Made by a program: the position numbers and the translations under genes. This document shows, piece by piece, positions 1-7,240 of a stretch of DNA of 27,973 nucleotides; the first letter of the stretch is position 1, and the number at the start of each line of letters is the position of its first letter. The stretch is taken from contig JBQCDV010000110.1 of assembly GCA_051960855.1 (NCBI GenBank), forward strand, positions 1 to 27,973. Reading direction: 5' to 3'. This stretch comes from JBQCDV01 sp051960855 (GTDB taxonomy: Bacteria; Actinomycetota; Actinomycetes; JAJZTN01). The notes under the pieces are model-generated. The model did not search any database. It was not told the DNA's origin and saw only the letters and a program-made list of their open reading frames with translations.

Positions 1-193
1 CGATCAGAGCCGCGCTCGCGATCGCTCGGTAGCCGGTCGCGACGACCAGCCTCAGCAGCCCGGCCGCCGTGAGGAACTCCAGCAGGACAGCCAGTGCCAG
101 CCGCCACTGCTGCGTCGCGTACAGCGCAGCGGCGGCAGCGACCAGGCCGCCCGCCGTGCACAGCAGCGAGCCGGTGCCGATGGCTGCCGTCAC
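1..193 (-). CDS. Small membrane protein, 3' end beyond the window
   Basis: The minus strand carries an open frame that runs off the left edge. I place the start at the GTG whose first base is 193, because a strong ribosome binding site, AAGGAGGT, lies at 208-201 eight bases upstream and overlaps the stop codon of the DUF1622 gene. The visible 64 residues are very hydrophobic: a first membrane segment rich in Ala, Leu and Gly (about residues 5-25), a short polar loop containing TQQWR, and a second segment beginning LALAVLLEFL. The piece LLEFLTAAGLLRL resembles LGLEFQLASDVLRTAI in the adjacent DUF1622 protein, so the two may be related or partners. No function can be assigned. The overlapping binding site suggests translation coupled to the gene before it. 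Confidence 0.6.
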   Translation of the reverse strand, partial: MTAAIGTGSLLCTAGGLVAAAAALYATQQWRLALAVLLEFLTAAGLLRLVVATGYRAIASAALI

Positions 194-207
194 CCCCGTC
201 ACCTCCT

Positions 208-741
208 TCACGAACGCCGGTGTCCGTGGTCGCTCGCCGTCGACCCGGCCAGCGTGTCCGGGGTGTCGCGCAGGTCCACACCGGTCCTGCCGGCGCCGTG
301 GGCGGGGGAGGGGTCGTGATCAGACGACTCGTCGCCGTGGTCGTCGTGGTCGGCCACCTGCTCCTTCTCCTCGGCGATCTCCTTGGCCAGGAAGTAGTTG
401 AGGGCGGTCCGGATGGCGGCGATGGCGGCGAGCTTCCCGATCTCCTCGAAGCTGGGGGCGATCGCGGTGCGGAGCACGTCGCTGGCGAGCTGGAACTCCA
501 GTCCGAGGGCGAGGAAGCGGCCCAGGCCCAGCCGGGTGAGGACGAAGGCTTCTTCCCGCTTCCGCCGGATGCCCGCGATGATGAAGCGGAAGAAGGCATA
601 CAGCGCGCCGACGAAGATGACGAGCGCCCCGGCGCCCTCGACCAGGCGCACGAGCAGGTCGACGGCGGAGCGCAGCGACTCCTCGGACAGCAGGTCGAGT
701 GCGGCGGCATGCGGTGCGGCGAGCAGGACAGTCGCTGACAT
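208..741 (-). CDS. DUF1622 family integral membrane protein
   Basis: The 177-residue product matches the DUF1622 pattern as I remember it: a first helix around residues 30-55 (VEGAGALVIFVGALYAFFRFI), a basic loop with RRKREEAFVLTRLGLGRFLALGLEFQLASDVLRTAI, and a third helix near IAAIRTALNYFLAKEIAEEK. The family has three membrane spans and no established biochemical role. The last 45 residues are hydrophilic and rich in His, Asp and Ser (HDDHGDESSDHD), which could be a disordered or metal-attracting tail. The gene follows the FAD oxidoreductase by 30 bases and overlaps the binding site of the next gene, so the three minus-strand genes probably form an operon. Confidence 0.75.
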   Translation of the reverse strand: MSATVLLAAPHAAALDLLSEESLRSAVDLLVRLVEGAGALVIFVGALYAFFRFIIAGIRRKREEAFVLTRLGLGRFLALGLEFQLASDVLRTAIAPSFEEIGKLAAIAAIRTALNYFLAKEIAEEKEQVADHDDHGDESSDHDPSPAHGAGRTGVDLRDTPDTLAGSTASDHGHRRS

Positions 742-744
742 GGT

Positions 745-768
745 GGCTCGTGTGCCCGACCGCGAGCC
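745..768. repeat. Inverted repeat between the oxidoreductase and DUF1622 genes
   Basis: GGCTCG at 745-750 and CGAGCC at 763-768 form a 6-base perfect inverted repeat with a 12-base loop. It lies entirely in the 30-base gap before the DUF1622 start. In the mRNA it would fold directly upstream of the start codon and could limit translation or partly terminate transcription. There is no T tract. Confidence 0.35.
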
Positions 769-771
769 CTC

Positions 772-2286
772 CTACACGTTTGCCGTGTGGCAGGCAGCGC
801 CAGGCAAGGCGGCGGGGGAGAGGTCGGGTGCCTCGCGGATGCCGAAGCTGTGCCGTAGCGCCGAGCGCGCCGACCACCACCCGCACTCGCCGTGCACTCC
901 CGGGCCCGGAGGCGTCGACGACGAGCAGAGATAGACCCCGGGCAAGGGTGTGCGCCACGGGTCCAGCGACAGCGCCGGGCGCGCGACGAGCTGCCAGGTC
1001 GTGGTGGCGCCACCGGTGATGTCGCCGCCGAGCAGGTTGGGGTTGTGCCGTTCCTCGTCGACCGCGGTGCGCACCGAGCGGGCGAGCACGAGATCGCGGA
1101 AGCCGGGGGCGAAGCGCTCTACCTGGGCCTCGATGGCGTCGGCCATGTCCAGGTCGCAGCCGTAGGGGACGTGGCAGTAGGTCCACAGCGTCGCGGAGCC
1201 GGCGGGAGCCCGAGAGGCGTCCACGGCACCGGGTTGGACGGCGATGACGTAGGGGCGGTCGGGGAGGCGGCCGTCCGCGACTGCGCGCTCGGCGGCCGCG
1301 ACCTCCGTCCAGTCGCCACCGAGGTGCACCGTGCCGGCGTCCCGCAGGGCGGGGTCGCGCCAGGGCACGGGGCCGCTCAGGGCGAAGTCCACTTTGCACG
1401 AGCCCGGGGCTCGCCGGAACCGTCGCAGCGAGCGCGCGTACCGCTCCGGCAGCTGCTCACCCGCCAGCTGCAGGACCTGGTGGGGCGTGAGGTCCAGCAG
1501 CACTGCTCGCGCGGGCGGCAGCTCGGACAGCGAGGTCACGCGGTGGCCCGTTTCGAACGTCGCCCCCGCCTGACGGAGCGCCTGCACCATCGCCGCAACG
1601 ATCTGCCCGCTGCCGCCCTCGACGACGGGCCAGCCGACAGAGTGCGCGAGCATCGTGAGCAGCAGCCCGAAGGCACTGGTCGGCAGCGCGGTCATCGGCA
1701 GCACCGCGTGCGCGGCCGCTCCGGCCAGCAGCGAGCGGGCCTGGGGCTGCACGAAGCGAGTGCGCACCAGCGTCTCGACGGGCACGGCTGCTCTCACCGC
1801 GAAGCGGGTGATGGCGTCGAGGGCCGTGGGGAGCCGGCGCTGGGGCGCCAGCAGCCACGGCAGCAGCCGGTCGGTGTCGTGGACCAGCGGACCGAACAGG
1901 GACTGCCACGCCGCGCCGTCAGCACCGAGCCCGGCCGCTGTCTCCTCGACCGATCGACGAACGGCGGGGGCGGGCTGCGCGCCGTCGAGCGGGTTGGCGT
2001 ACGAGATCGGCGGGGCGAGCAGCTGCACACCTCGCCCTCCGAGGTCGAAGCGCTGGAAGAAGGGTGCTGCCGCTGCCATCGGATGACCGGCCGCGCACAC
2101 GTCGTGCACGAAGCCGGGCAGGGTCAGCTGCTCGCTCTTGCAGCCGCCGCCGAGGTCGTCGGCCGCTTCGACGACGTGGACGCGGAGACCGGCGGCCGCC
2201 AGGGTCACGGCGGCGGCGAGACCGTTGGGGCCGGAGCCGACGACAACGGCATCGACCTCGCGTCCGCTGCTCGCCACGCCTTCCAC
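772..2286 (-). CDS. FAD-dependent oxidoreductase, phytoene-desaturase-like
   Basis: The 504-residue protein opens with a Rossmann dinucleotide-binding motif, VDAVVVGSGPNGLAAAVTLAAAGLRVHVVEA (about residues 11-41), followed by DDLGGGC, as in the NAD(P)/FAD-dependent oxidoreductases related to phytoene desaturase (CrtI) and the human protein PYROXD2. Near the C terminus, LLGGDITGGATTTWQL and PGVYLCSSSTPPGPGVHGECGWWSA fit the second FAD-contacting region of this family. The length is normal for the group. The substrate is unknown; no carotenoid genes are visible nearby. The start is GTG at 2286, or GTG at 2277, which would give a protein three residues shorter. Neither has an obvious binding site at good spacing. 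The downstream DUF1622 and membrane genes probably share its transcript. Confidence 0.85.
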   Translation of the reverse strand: MEGVASSGREVDAVVVGSGPNGLAAAVTLAAAGLRVHVVEAADDLGGGCKSEQLTLPGFVHDVCAAGHPMAAAAPFFQRFDLGGRGVQLLAPPISYANPLDGAQPAPAVRRSVEETAAGLGADGAAWQSLFGPLVHDTDRLLPWLLAPQRRLPTALDAITRFAVRAAVPVETLVRTRFVQPQARSLLAGAAAHAVLPMTALPTSAFGLLLTMLAHSVGWPVVEGGSGQIVAAMVQALRQAGATFETGHRVTSLSELPPARAVLLDLTPHQVLQLAGEQLPERYARSLRRFRRAPGSCKVDFALSGPVPWRDPALRDAGTVHLGGDWTEVAAAERAVADGRLPDRPYVIAVQPGAVDASRAPAGSATLWTYCHVPYGCDLDMADAIEAQVERFAPGFRDLVLARSVRTAVDEERHNPNLLGGDITGGATTTWQLVARPALSLDPWRTPLPGVYLCSSSTPPGPGVHGECGWWSARSALRHSFGIREAPDLSPAALPGAACHTANV

Positions 2287-2372
2287 TCAACCACCGTGGG
2301 TCGCTGCCCGCAGCCGGGCGCAGCGCGGCACCACCGCTGCGGCGTTCGGGCGGGTGCTTGCTACCCACATGG

Positions 2373-2378
2373 CAGAGT
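2373..2378 (+). promoter_or_regulatory. Candidate leaderless -10 element (CAGAGT)
   Basis: CAGAGT is followed by exactly six bases and then the GTG start at 2385. The same spacing recurs before several other genes in this window, so transcription probably begins at or next to the start codon. The hexamer fits nAnnnT but is not a strong TANNNT. Confidence 0.45.
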
Positions 2379-2384
2379 GGCCGG

Positions 2385-3131
2385 GTGAGCCCGACGACCG
2401 CCCGCCGCGACCTCGGCGTCGCTCTCGCGGTCGTCGTGTGGATCCCCGCGGTGCTGCTGGTCGATCGCTATCTCCACGGCTCCGGCGCGACGCTGCTCCA
2501 GCAGCAGGTGCTGGGCCTCGGCACGTGGGTGCTGCTGCTCGCACTGCTCTGGCACGAGTCACTGCTCACGCGGGTCCAAGTCGGTGTCGTGATCGCCTTC
2601 GCGACGGTGATCGAGTACACGTTCTCGCCCGGCCTCGAGGTCTACGTCTACCGGCTCCACACGGTCCCGGCCTTCGTGCCCCCTGGCCACGGTCTGGTCT
2701 ACCTCGCTGCACTGACGTTCGGACGCTCGCACTGGGCTCGCAGGCATGAGCGGCTTCTCGTCACGCTGACGGTAGTCGCCGTCTCCGGGTATGCGCTGTG
2801 GGGGCTCTTCCTCTCCGGGCGGCTCGACGTCCTCGGTGCCTTCTGGGCCCTGTGCCTGCTGGGTTTCCTTCGCTGGGGCCCGTCGCCCACGCTGTACGTC
2901 GGAGCCTTCGCCGTCGTGACCTATCTGGAGCTGCTGGGCACCTCGCTGGGCAGCTGGACCTGGCAGACGCATGACCCCACCGGTCTTGTGGCCATCGGCA
3001 ACCCACCCAGTGGTGCCGCGGGCGGCTACGGCTGGTTCGACCTCGCAGCACTGCTCGCCGCTCCCGGCCTGCTCCGGATGTTGAGCGTGGTCACGACACG
3101 GTTGGGTCCCAGCCGGCAGTGCCGATCCTGA
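2385..3131 (+). CDS. Multi-pass membrane protein of unknown function
   Basis: This frame encodes 248 residues with about eight hydrophobic segments, beginning VALAVVVWIPAVLLV and including VLLLALLWHESLL, GVVIAFATVIEYTF, LVTLTVVAVSGYALWGLFL, VLGAFWALCLLGFLRW and YVGAFAVVTYLELLG. A conserved-looking C-terminal stretch, SWTWQTHDPTGLVAIGNPPS, followed by GGYGWFDL, may form a periplasmic or active-site loop. I do not recognise the family. I chose GTG 2385 because a -10-like hexamer lies six bases upstream; upstream codons in the frame do not look coding. The gene is divergent from the FAD oxidoreductase, so the two could be co-regulated from the roughly 100-base spacer. Confidence 0.7.
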   Translation: MSPTTARRDLGVALAVVVWIPAVLLVDRYLHGSGATLLQQQVLGLGTWVLLLALLWHESLLTRVQVGVVIAFATVIEYTFSPGLEVYVYRLHTVPAFVPPGHGLVYLAALTFGRSHWARRHERLLVTLTVVAVSGYALWGLFLSGRLDVLGAFWALCLLGFLRWGPSPTLYVGAFAVVTYLELLGTSLGSWTWQTHDPTGLVAIGNPPSGAAGGYGWFDLAALLAAPGLLRMLSVVTTRLGPSRQCRS

Positions 3132-3164
3132 GTGGCTGCAGCTGCGGGGGGTAACGCGCCTCGC

Positions 3165-3614
3165 ATGACGATGGCGACCGAGGACCTGCCCGACGACCCG
3201 GACCACGAGGTGCCGCCGGGGGCGAGCGACGCCACGGTGGAGGCGGTGGGCAAGCTCACCGAGGCCCTTGAGACCGTGGAGCGGTTGCGGGGCCGCCTGT
3301 ACGACCTGCACCAGCTCACCGGCACCGCCGACTTCCAGGTCGAGGACGCCGTTGACCAGCTGCGCGCGGCCGGGCATCCGGAGCTCGCCGACCGCATCGC
3401 GGAGCAGCTGGTCGGGCGCAACGTGCTCGGCGGCCGCTGGACCTTCCAGGTGGTGGAGGAGTTCGACGACGGGTACTACGCCTGCCTCCGCGAGCTCGAG
3501 CGCACGGTGCGCGACGAGCTGGTCGGTGGCCGGCGGCACCTCTACGAGGCGCGCCTCAAGCAGGCGAGGCGCAGCCGCGGCGTCGCGGGGCACGAGGCGA
3601 CGCCTGAGTCGTAG
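3165..3614 (+). CDS. Conserved small soluble protein of unknown function
   Basis: This encodes 149 residues from ATG 3165, which is preceded by a run of six G at 3146-3151. A longer form could start at GTG 3132, directly after the preceding stop codon. The product has an acidic N terminus, a helical segment (AVGKLTEALETVERLRGRLYDLHQL) and a second helical part with VVEEFDDGYYACLRELERTVRDELVGGRRHLYEARLKQARR. There is no signal peptide or membrane span. I recall similar unannotated proteins in actinobacteria but know no function. It probably shares a transcript with the membrane protein upstream and converges on hisN. Confidence 0.7.
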   Translation: MTMATEDLPDDPDHEVPPGASDATVEAVGKLTEALETVERLRGRLYDLHQLTGTADFQVEDAVDQLRAAGHPELADRIAEQLVGRNVLGGRWTFQVVEEFDDGYYACLRELERTVRDELVGGRRHLYEARLKQARRSRGVAGHEATPES

Positions 3615-3650
3615 GCGCCAGTCGCCCCCCGACCGCGAGTCAGCTGCGGC

Positions 3651-4433
3651 TCAGCTCCCGAGGGCGTCCAGGAGCGCGCCGTGCAGGTGGCCGTTGCTGA
3701 CGAGGGCTCCGGGTCCGTGCGGTCCGGGGCTGCCGTCGGTGCCGGTGAACCGCCCGCCTGCCTCGGTGACGATCGGAACGAGGGCGGCCTTGTCGTACAG
3801 CTCGAGCTCGGGCTCTGCCGCGACGTCGACCGCGCCGTCGGCGAGCAGCATGTAGGACCAGAAGTCGCCGTAGGCGCGGGTGCGCCAGCACTTCCGCGTC
3901 AGGGCGAGGAAGTCGTCGAGCCGGCCCTGCTCCTCCCACTCGGCGAGGTCGGAGTACGACAGCGAGGCGTCAGCGAGGTCGGCCACGCCGCTGACCCGGC
4001 ACGGCTTGGCTGCGCTGAGACTGCGGCCGGTCCACGACCCCGACCCCTGCGACGCCCACCAGCGCCGGCCCAGAGCGGGAGCGCTCACGAGCCCGACCAC
4101 GACCTCGTCGCCGTGCATCAGGGCGATCAGCGTGGCCCACACCGGCACGCCCCGCACAAAGTTCTTGGTGCCGTCGATGGGGTCCAGCACCCACCGCCGG
4201 GGGCCGTAGCCTGTCTCGCCTTCCTCCTCGCCGAGGATGGCGTCACGCGGACGAGAACGTCCCAGCAAGGCGCGGATGGCGCTCTCCACACCGCGGTCGG
4301 CATCGGTCACGGGTGTGAGGTCCGGCTTGGTCTCGACTCTCAGGTCGAGGGCGCGGAAGCGCTCCATGGCTACGGAGTCCGCGCTGTCGGCCAGCACGTG
4401 CGCCAAGCGGAGGTCGTCGTCGAAGCCGGGCAT
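3651..4433 (-). CDS. hisN: Histidinol-phosphatase, inositol monophosphatase family
   Basis: The 260-residue protein has the metal-binding signature of the FIG/inositol monophosphatase superfamily: GEEEGE (about residue 67), WVLDPIDGTKNFVRG (about 81-95) and a later acidic motif, ELYDKAALVPIVTEAGG, where this family usually has WD. In actinobacteria this subgroup (short, starting with DDLRLAHVLADSADSVAMERF) is annotated as HisN, which removes phosphate from L-histidinol phosphate in histidine synthesis. The change from WD to YD is common in the HisN group, as far as I recall. The ATG at 4433 is six bases downstream of the -10 hexamer TAGCGT, so the mRNA is probably leaderless. Other inositol-phosphatase activity cannot be excluded. 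Confidence 0.88.
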   Translation of the reverse strand: MPGFDDDLRLAHVLADSADSVAMERFRALDLRVETKPDLTPVTDADRGVESAIRALLGRSRPRDAILGEEEGETGYGPRRWVLDPIDGTKNFVRGVPVWATLIALMHGDEVVVGLVSAPALGRRWWASQGSGSWTGRSLSAAKPCRVSGVADLADASLSYSDLAEWEEQGRLDDFLALTRKCWRTRAYGDFWSYMLLADGAVDVAAEPELELYDKAALVPIVTEAGGRFTGTDGSPGPHGPGALVSNGHLHGALLDALGS

Positions 4434-4439
4434 GGATCG

Positions 4440-4449
4440 ACGCTAGCGT
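4440..4449. promoter_or_regulatory. Palindromic -10 element shared by hisN and the DUF2087 gene
   Basis: ACGCTAGCGT is a perfect 10-base palindrome. Read on the plus strand it gives TAGCGT at 4444-4449, six bases before the GTG at 4456. Read on the minus strand it gives TAGCGT at 4445-4440, six bases before the ATG at 4433. One symmetric sequence therefore supplies the -10 element for both divergent genes, each placed for leaderless transcription. Confidence 0.7.
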
Positions 4450-4455
4450 GAAGCA

Positions 4456-4791
4456 GTGCACCGACCCCCGCTTCACGAGGCGCTCGCGCGTCGCGAGACC
4501 GTGCTGCGCAGCTTCCTCGACGACGACGGGCGCATCCGGCAGATGCCGGCGAAGCTCGGCAAGCGGCTCGTCATCCTCGACCACGTCTCGCATGCCTTCG
4601 AGATCGGGCGCCGTTACCAGGAGGTCGAGGTCAACGTCATCCTCCGCGCCTTCTTCGACGACTACGCGGCCCTGCGCCGTTACCTCGTCGAGGAGGGCTT
4701 CCTGTCCCGGGAGGCGGGGGTGTACTGGCGCAGCGGGGGGACCGTCGACCTGACGGATACCCCAGAGGCCACCGACGGCGGCAGCTCCTAG
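4456..4791 (+). CDS. DUF2087 domain protein
   Basis: The 111-residue product contains the DUF2087 pattern: RETVLRSFLDDDGRIRQMPAKLGKRLVILDHVSHAFEIGRRYQEVEVNVILRAFFDDYAALRRYLVEEGFLSRE. In known proteins this domain is a compact helical module often attached to regulators; here it stands alone and has no assigned activity. The GTG at 4456 is six bases after the shared palindromic -10 hexamer, which supports this start over the GTG at 4448, which is in another frame. The last four bases of the gene overlap the end of rsgA on the other strand. Confidence 0.82.
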   Translation: MHRPPLHEALARRETVLRSFLDDDGRIRQMPAKLGKRLVILDHVSHAFEIGRRYQEVEVNVILRAFFDDYAALRRYLVEEGFLSREAGVYWRSGGTVDLTDTPEATDGGSS

Positions 4792-5900
4792 GTCCCGGCG
4801 TCGGTCGCGCCCCGTCCCTCACTGGTCTCGCGACCGTCGCGCTGCTCGCTGCTCTCGCGGCTGCGCAGCAGTCGGCGTAGCGAGGCCAGGCGCGCCGGGT
4901 CGGCATGCCCGGCCGCCACCCACGCGTCGAGGCCGCACTCGGGCTCGTCGTGGCTGCACGACCTCGGGCACTCGTCGGTGCCCGCTGCGAGATCGGGAAA
5001 CGCCGCGACGACGCGCGACGGGTCGATGTGGGCCAGGCCGAAGCTGCGGACGCCGGGCGTGTCGACCACCCACGCCTCGTCGGAGCTCTCCTCGGTGCCG
5101 GCGGCCGTCGGTGGCAGTTCCAGCGCGACCGCTGACGTCGACGTGTGCCGCCCCCTGCCGGTCACGTCGTTGACGGCACCCGTGGTCCGGGTGGCGCCCG
5201 GCACGAGGGCGTTGACGAGCGTCGACTTCCCGACGCCGGAGTGCCCGACCAGGACGGTCCACCGGCCCGCGAGCTCGGCGCGCAGCGCTGCCAGGCCCAC
5301 GAGGTCGCCGTGGTGCCCGTCCACGTCGGGAAGCCGGCCCAGCGTGACCGCCGGGACGTCCAGCGCGGCGTAGGTCGCGAGCAGCTCGTCGGGGGGTCGC
5401 AGGTCGGTCTTGGTGAGGACGAGCAGCGGCTCGAGCCCGGCGTCGTAGGCGGCGACCAGGCAGCGGTCGATGAGGCCGAGCCGCGGCTCGGGGTCGGCCA
5501 CGGCCGTGACGATGGCGAGCTGGTCGGCGTTGGCGACGATCACGCGCTCGACCGGGTCGACGTCGTCGGCCGTGCGACGCAGCACCGTGCGGCGCGGTTC
5601 GACGCCGACCACGCGAGCCAGTGACCCCGCGTCGCCGGTCACGTCACCCACCAGACGGACCTCGTCGCCGACGACGACCCCCTGCCGGCCCAGCTCGCGC
5701 GCCTTCGCGGCGGTGACGTGCCGGTGCCCCTCGCCGTCCGCATCCCGCAGCAGGCACGTGTAGCGGCCGCGGTCGACGGCGACGACGCGGGCGGTGGCAG
5801 CGTCCTCGTGCCGCGGCCGCTCCTTGGTGCGCGGCCTGGTGCCGCGCCCAGGCCTGACCCGAACGTCGTCCTCGTCCAGCTCGCGTCCGCGTCGGCTCAT
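4788..5900 (-). CDS. rsgA: Small-subunit-dependent ribosome assembly GTPase RsgA
   Basis: This 370-residue protein is a circularly permuted GTPase that acts in late 30S maturation. An N-terminal OB-fold (about 30-110, ending GVEPRRTVLRR) is followed by VANADQLAIVTAV, the G4 motif LVLTKTDL, then the G1 motif VLVGHSGVGKSTLVNAL (about 215-230), G3 in VVDTPGVRSFGL and a C-terminal zinc module CPRSCSHDEPECGL. The order G4-G1-G3 is the hallmark of the family. The first 25 residues are basic and low in complexity. It lies 24 bases after aroA, which implies cotranscription, as in mycobacteria from memory. Its 3' end overlaps the convergent DUF2087 gene by four bases. Confidence 0.95.
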   Translation of the reverse strand: MSRRGRELDEDDVRVRPGRGTRPRTKERPRHEDAATARVVAVDRGRYTCLLRDADGEGHRHVTAAKARELGRQGVVVGDEVRLVGDVTGDAGSLARVVGVEPRRTVLRRTADDVDPVERVIVANADQLAIVTAVADPEPRLGLIDRCLVAAYDAGLEPLLVLTKTDLRPPDELLATYAALDVPAVTLGRLPDVDGHHGDLVGLAALRAELAGRWTVLVGHSGVGKSTLVNALVPGATRTTGAVNDVTGRGRHTSTSAVALELPPTAAGTEESSDEAWVVDTPGVRSFGLAHIDPSRVVAAFPDLAAGTDECPRSCSHDEPECGLDAWVAAGHADPARLASLRRLLRSRESSEQRDGRETSEGRGATDAGT

Positions 5901-5902
5901 GA

Positions 5903-5929
5903 CAGGTCCGTCACAGCAGGTCCGTCACA
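5903..5929. repeat. Tandem 13-base repeat across the aroA stop codon
   Basis: CAGGTCCGTCACA occurs at 5903-5915 and again at 5917-5929 (period 14). The second copy contains the aroA stop codon and the first fills the gap before the rsgA start, so the aroA-rsgA spacer appears to have grown by a short duplication. Confidence 0.8.
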
Positions 5930-7199
5930 CCGTGCCGAGCATCTGCTGCCACCGGTCGGCGAAGCCCGGGAGCGTCTTCGCGGTGGTGTCGACGTCCTCG
6001 ACCTGCAGCCCCTCCACGCGGAGCCCGAGCACGGCTGCGGCCATGGCGAGCCGGTGGTCGGCGTAGGTGTGGAACACGCCGCCGTGCAGCTGCCGCGGCC
6101 GGATGAGCAGGCCGTCGTCCAGCTCGGTCACGTCGCCGCCGAGTCCGTTGAGCTCGGTGGCGAGGGCGGCGAGCCGGTCGGTCTCGTGACCACGCAGGTG
6201 AGCGACACCGCGCAGCCACGACGGCGAGGAGGCCAGCGCTGCCAGCGCCGCCATGACCGGGGTGAGCTCGCCGACGTCGTGCAGGTCCACGTCGACGCCG
6301 TTCAGGTCGCCCGTGCCGCTGACGGTGAGCCCGTCGCGCTCGAGGCGGACGTCGGCCCCCATCGAGTCCAGCAGGTCGCGCAGCGCGTCCCCAGCCTGCG
6401 TCGTCGCCTGGGGCCAGCCCGGGACGCGCACGCGGCCGCGGGTGACAGCAGCGGCGGCGAGGAACGGCGCGGCGTTGGACAGGTCCGGCTCGACCTCGAC
6501 GTCGAGCGCCGAGATCGGGCCGGGAGAGACGCGCCAGGTGTTGGCGTCGCTGTCGTCGACGCTGACACCCCGGTCGCGCAGCACCTCGACGGTCATCGCG
6601 ATGTGCGGCTCGCTGGGCACCGGTTTGCCGACGTGGTGCACCGCGACGCCCTTGGCGTAGCGCGCGCCCGCGAGCAGGAGCCCCGAGACGAACTGGCTCG
6701 AGGCGGAGGCGTCCAGGGTGACGTCGCCGCCCGTGAGGCCGCCGCTGCCGTGGACGACGAAGGGAAGAGTCCCGCGGCCGTCGTCGGCGACGTCGGCTCC
6801 GAGGGCCCGCAGCGCGCCGAGGACGGGCGCCATCGGGCGCACCCGCGCCTGCGCGTCGCCGTCGAAGGTCACGGCGCCGTCGGTGAGGACGGCGACCGGG
6901 GGCACGAAGCGCATGACGGTGCCGGCCAGTCCGCAGTCGACGGTCGCGGATCCCCTCAGCGTCGCCGGCTCCACCAGCCAGTCGTCGCCCTCGTCGGACA
7001 CGACCGCACCCAGCGCTCGCAGCGCCTGGGCCATGAGCAGCGTGTCCCTCGACCGCAGCGGACGGCGCAGGCGGGACGCCCCGTCCGCGATCGCGGCGAG
7101 GATGAGCAGCCGGTTGGTGAGCGACTTCGACCCCGGGATCTCGACGACGGCGTCGACCGGGCCGGTCGCGACAGGTGCGGACCACAGGGGAAGCGTCAC
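5925..7199 (-). CDS. aroA: 3-phosphoshikimate 1-carboxyvinyltransferase (EPSP synthase)
   Basis: This 424-residue enzyme transfers enolpyruvate from PEP to shikimate 3-phosphate in aromatic amino-acid synthesis. Visible motifs are the substrate loop PGSKSLTNR (residues 22-30), DCGLAGTVMRFVPP (about 89-102), ASSQFVSGLLLAG, EPDLSNAAPFLAAAAV, the catalytic Asp region VGELTPVMAALAALA, and RGHETDRLAAL (about 340). The usual GNAGT is GLAGT and the usual KETDR is HETDR; both also occur in mycobacterial AroA as I remember it, so they are lineage traits. The start is GTG 7199, eight bases downstream of TAGGCT. It is divergent from the SRAP gene and upstream of rsgA. Confidence 0.96.
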   Translation of the reverse strand: MTLPLWSAPVATGPVDAVVEIPGSKSLTNRLLILAAIADGASRLRRPLRSRDTLLMAQALRALGAVVSDEGDDWLVEPATLRGSATVDCGLAGTVMRFVPPVAVLTDGAVTFDGDAQARVRPMAPVLGALRALGADVADDGRGTLPFVVHGSGGLTGGDVTLDASASSQFVSGLLLAGARYAKGVAVHHVGKPVPSEPHIAMTVEVLRDRGVSVDDSDANTWRVSPGPISALDVEVEPDLSNAAPFLAAAAVTRGRVRVPGWPQATTQAGDALRDLLDSMGADVRLERDGLTVSGTGDLNGVDVDLHDVGELTPVMAALAALASSPSWLRGVAHLRGHETDRLAALATELNGLGGDVTELDDGLLIRPRQLHGGVFHTYADHRLAMAAAVLGLRVEGLQVEDVDTTAKTLPGFADRWQQMLGTV

Positions 7200-7207
7200 G
7201 GCGGTCG

Positions 7208-7213
7208 AGCCTA
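7208..7213 (-). promoter_or_regulatory. -10 hexamer of aroA (TAGGCT)
   Basis: TAGGCT on the minus strand lies eight bases upstream of the aroA GTG at 7199, so the leader is absent or only a few bases long. No clear -35 hexamer is visible. It is one half of a divergent promoter pair with the SRAP gene. Confidence 0.55.
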
Positions 7214-7228
7214 ACGCCGCACGCCTCC

Positions 7229-7234
7229 TACGCT
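7229..7234 (+). promoter_or_regulatory. -10 hexamer of the SRAP gene (TACGCT)
   Basis: TACGCT is followed by six bases and the ATG at 7241. No Shine-Dalgarno sequence fits in that space, so the mRNA is probably leaderless. Confidence 0.6.
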
Positions 7235-7240
7235 GGCCGC

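Noticed and set aside
892..2388. A 498-codon plus-strand frame opposite the FAD oxidoreductase
   Set aside because: The product is Arg/Gln/Gly-rich without motifs, and the minus-strand gene has a clear Rossmann fold.
5718..7214. A 498-codon open frame on the plus strand opposite aroA and rsgA
   Set aside because: It is antisense to two certain genes, its product is low in complexity and rich in Arg, Gly, Val and Asp, and it shows no motif. Long antisense frames are expected at this GC content.
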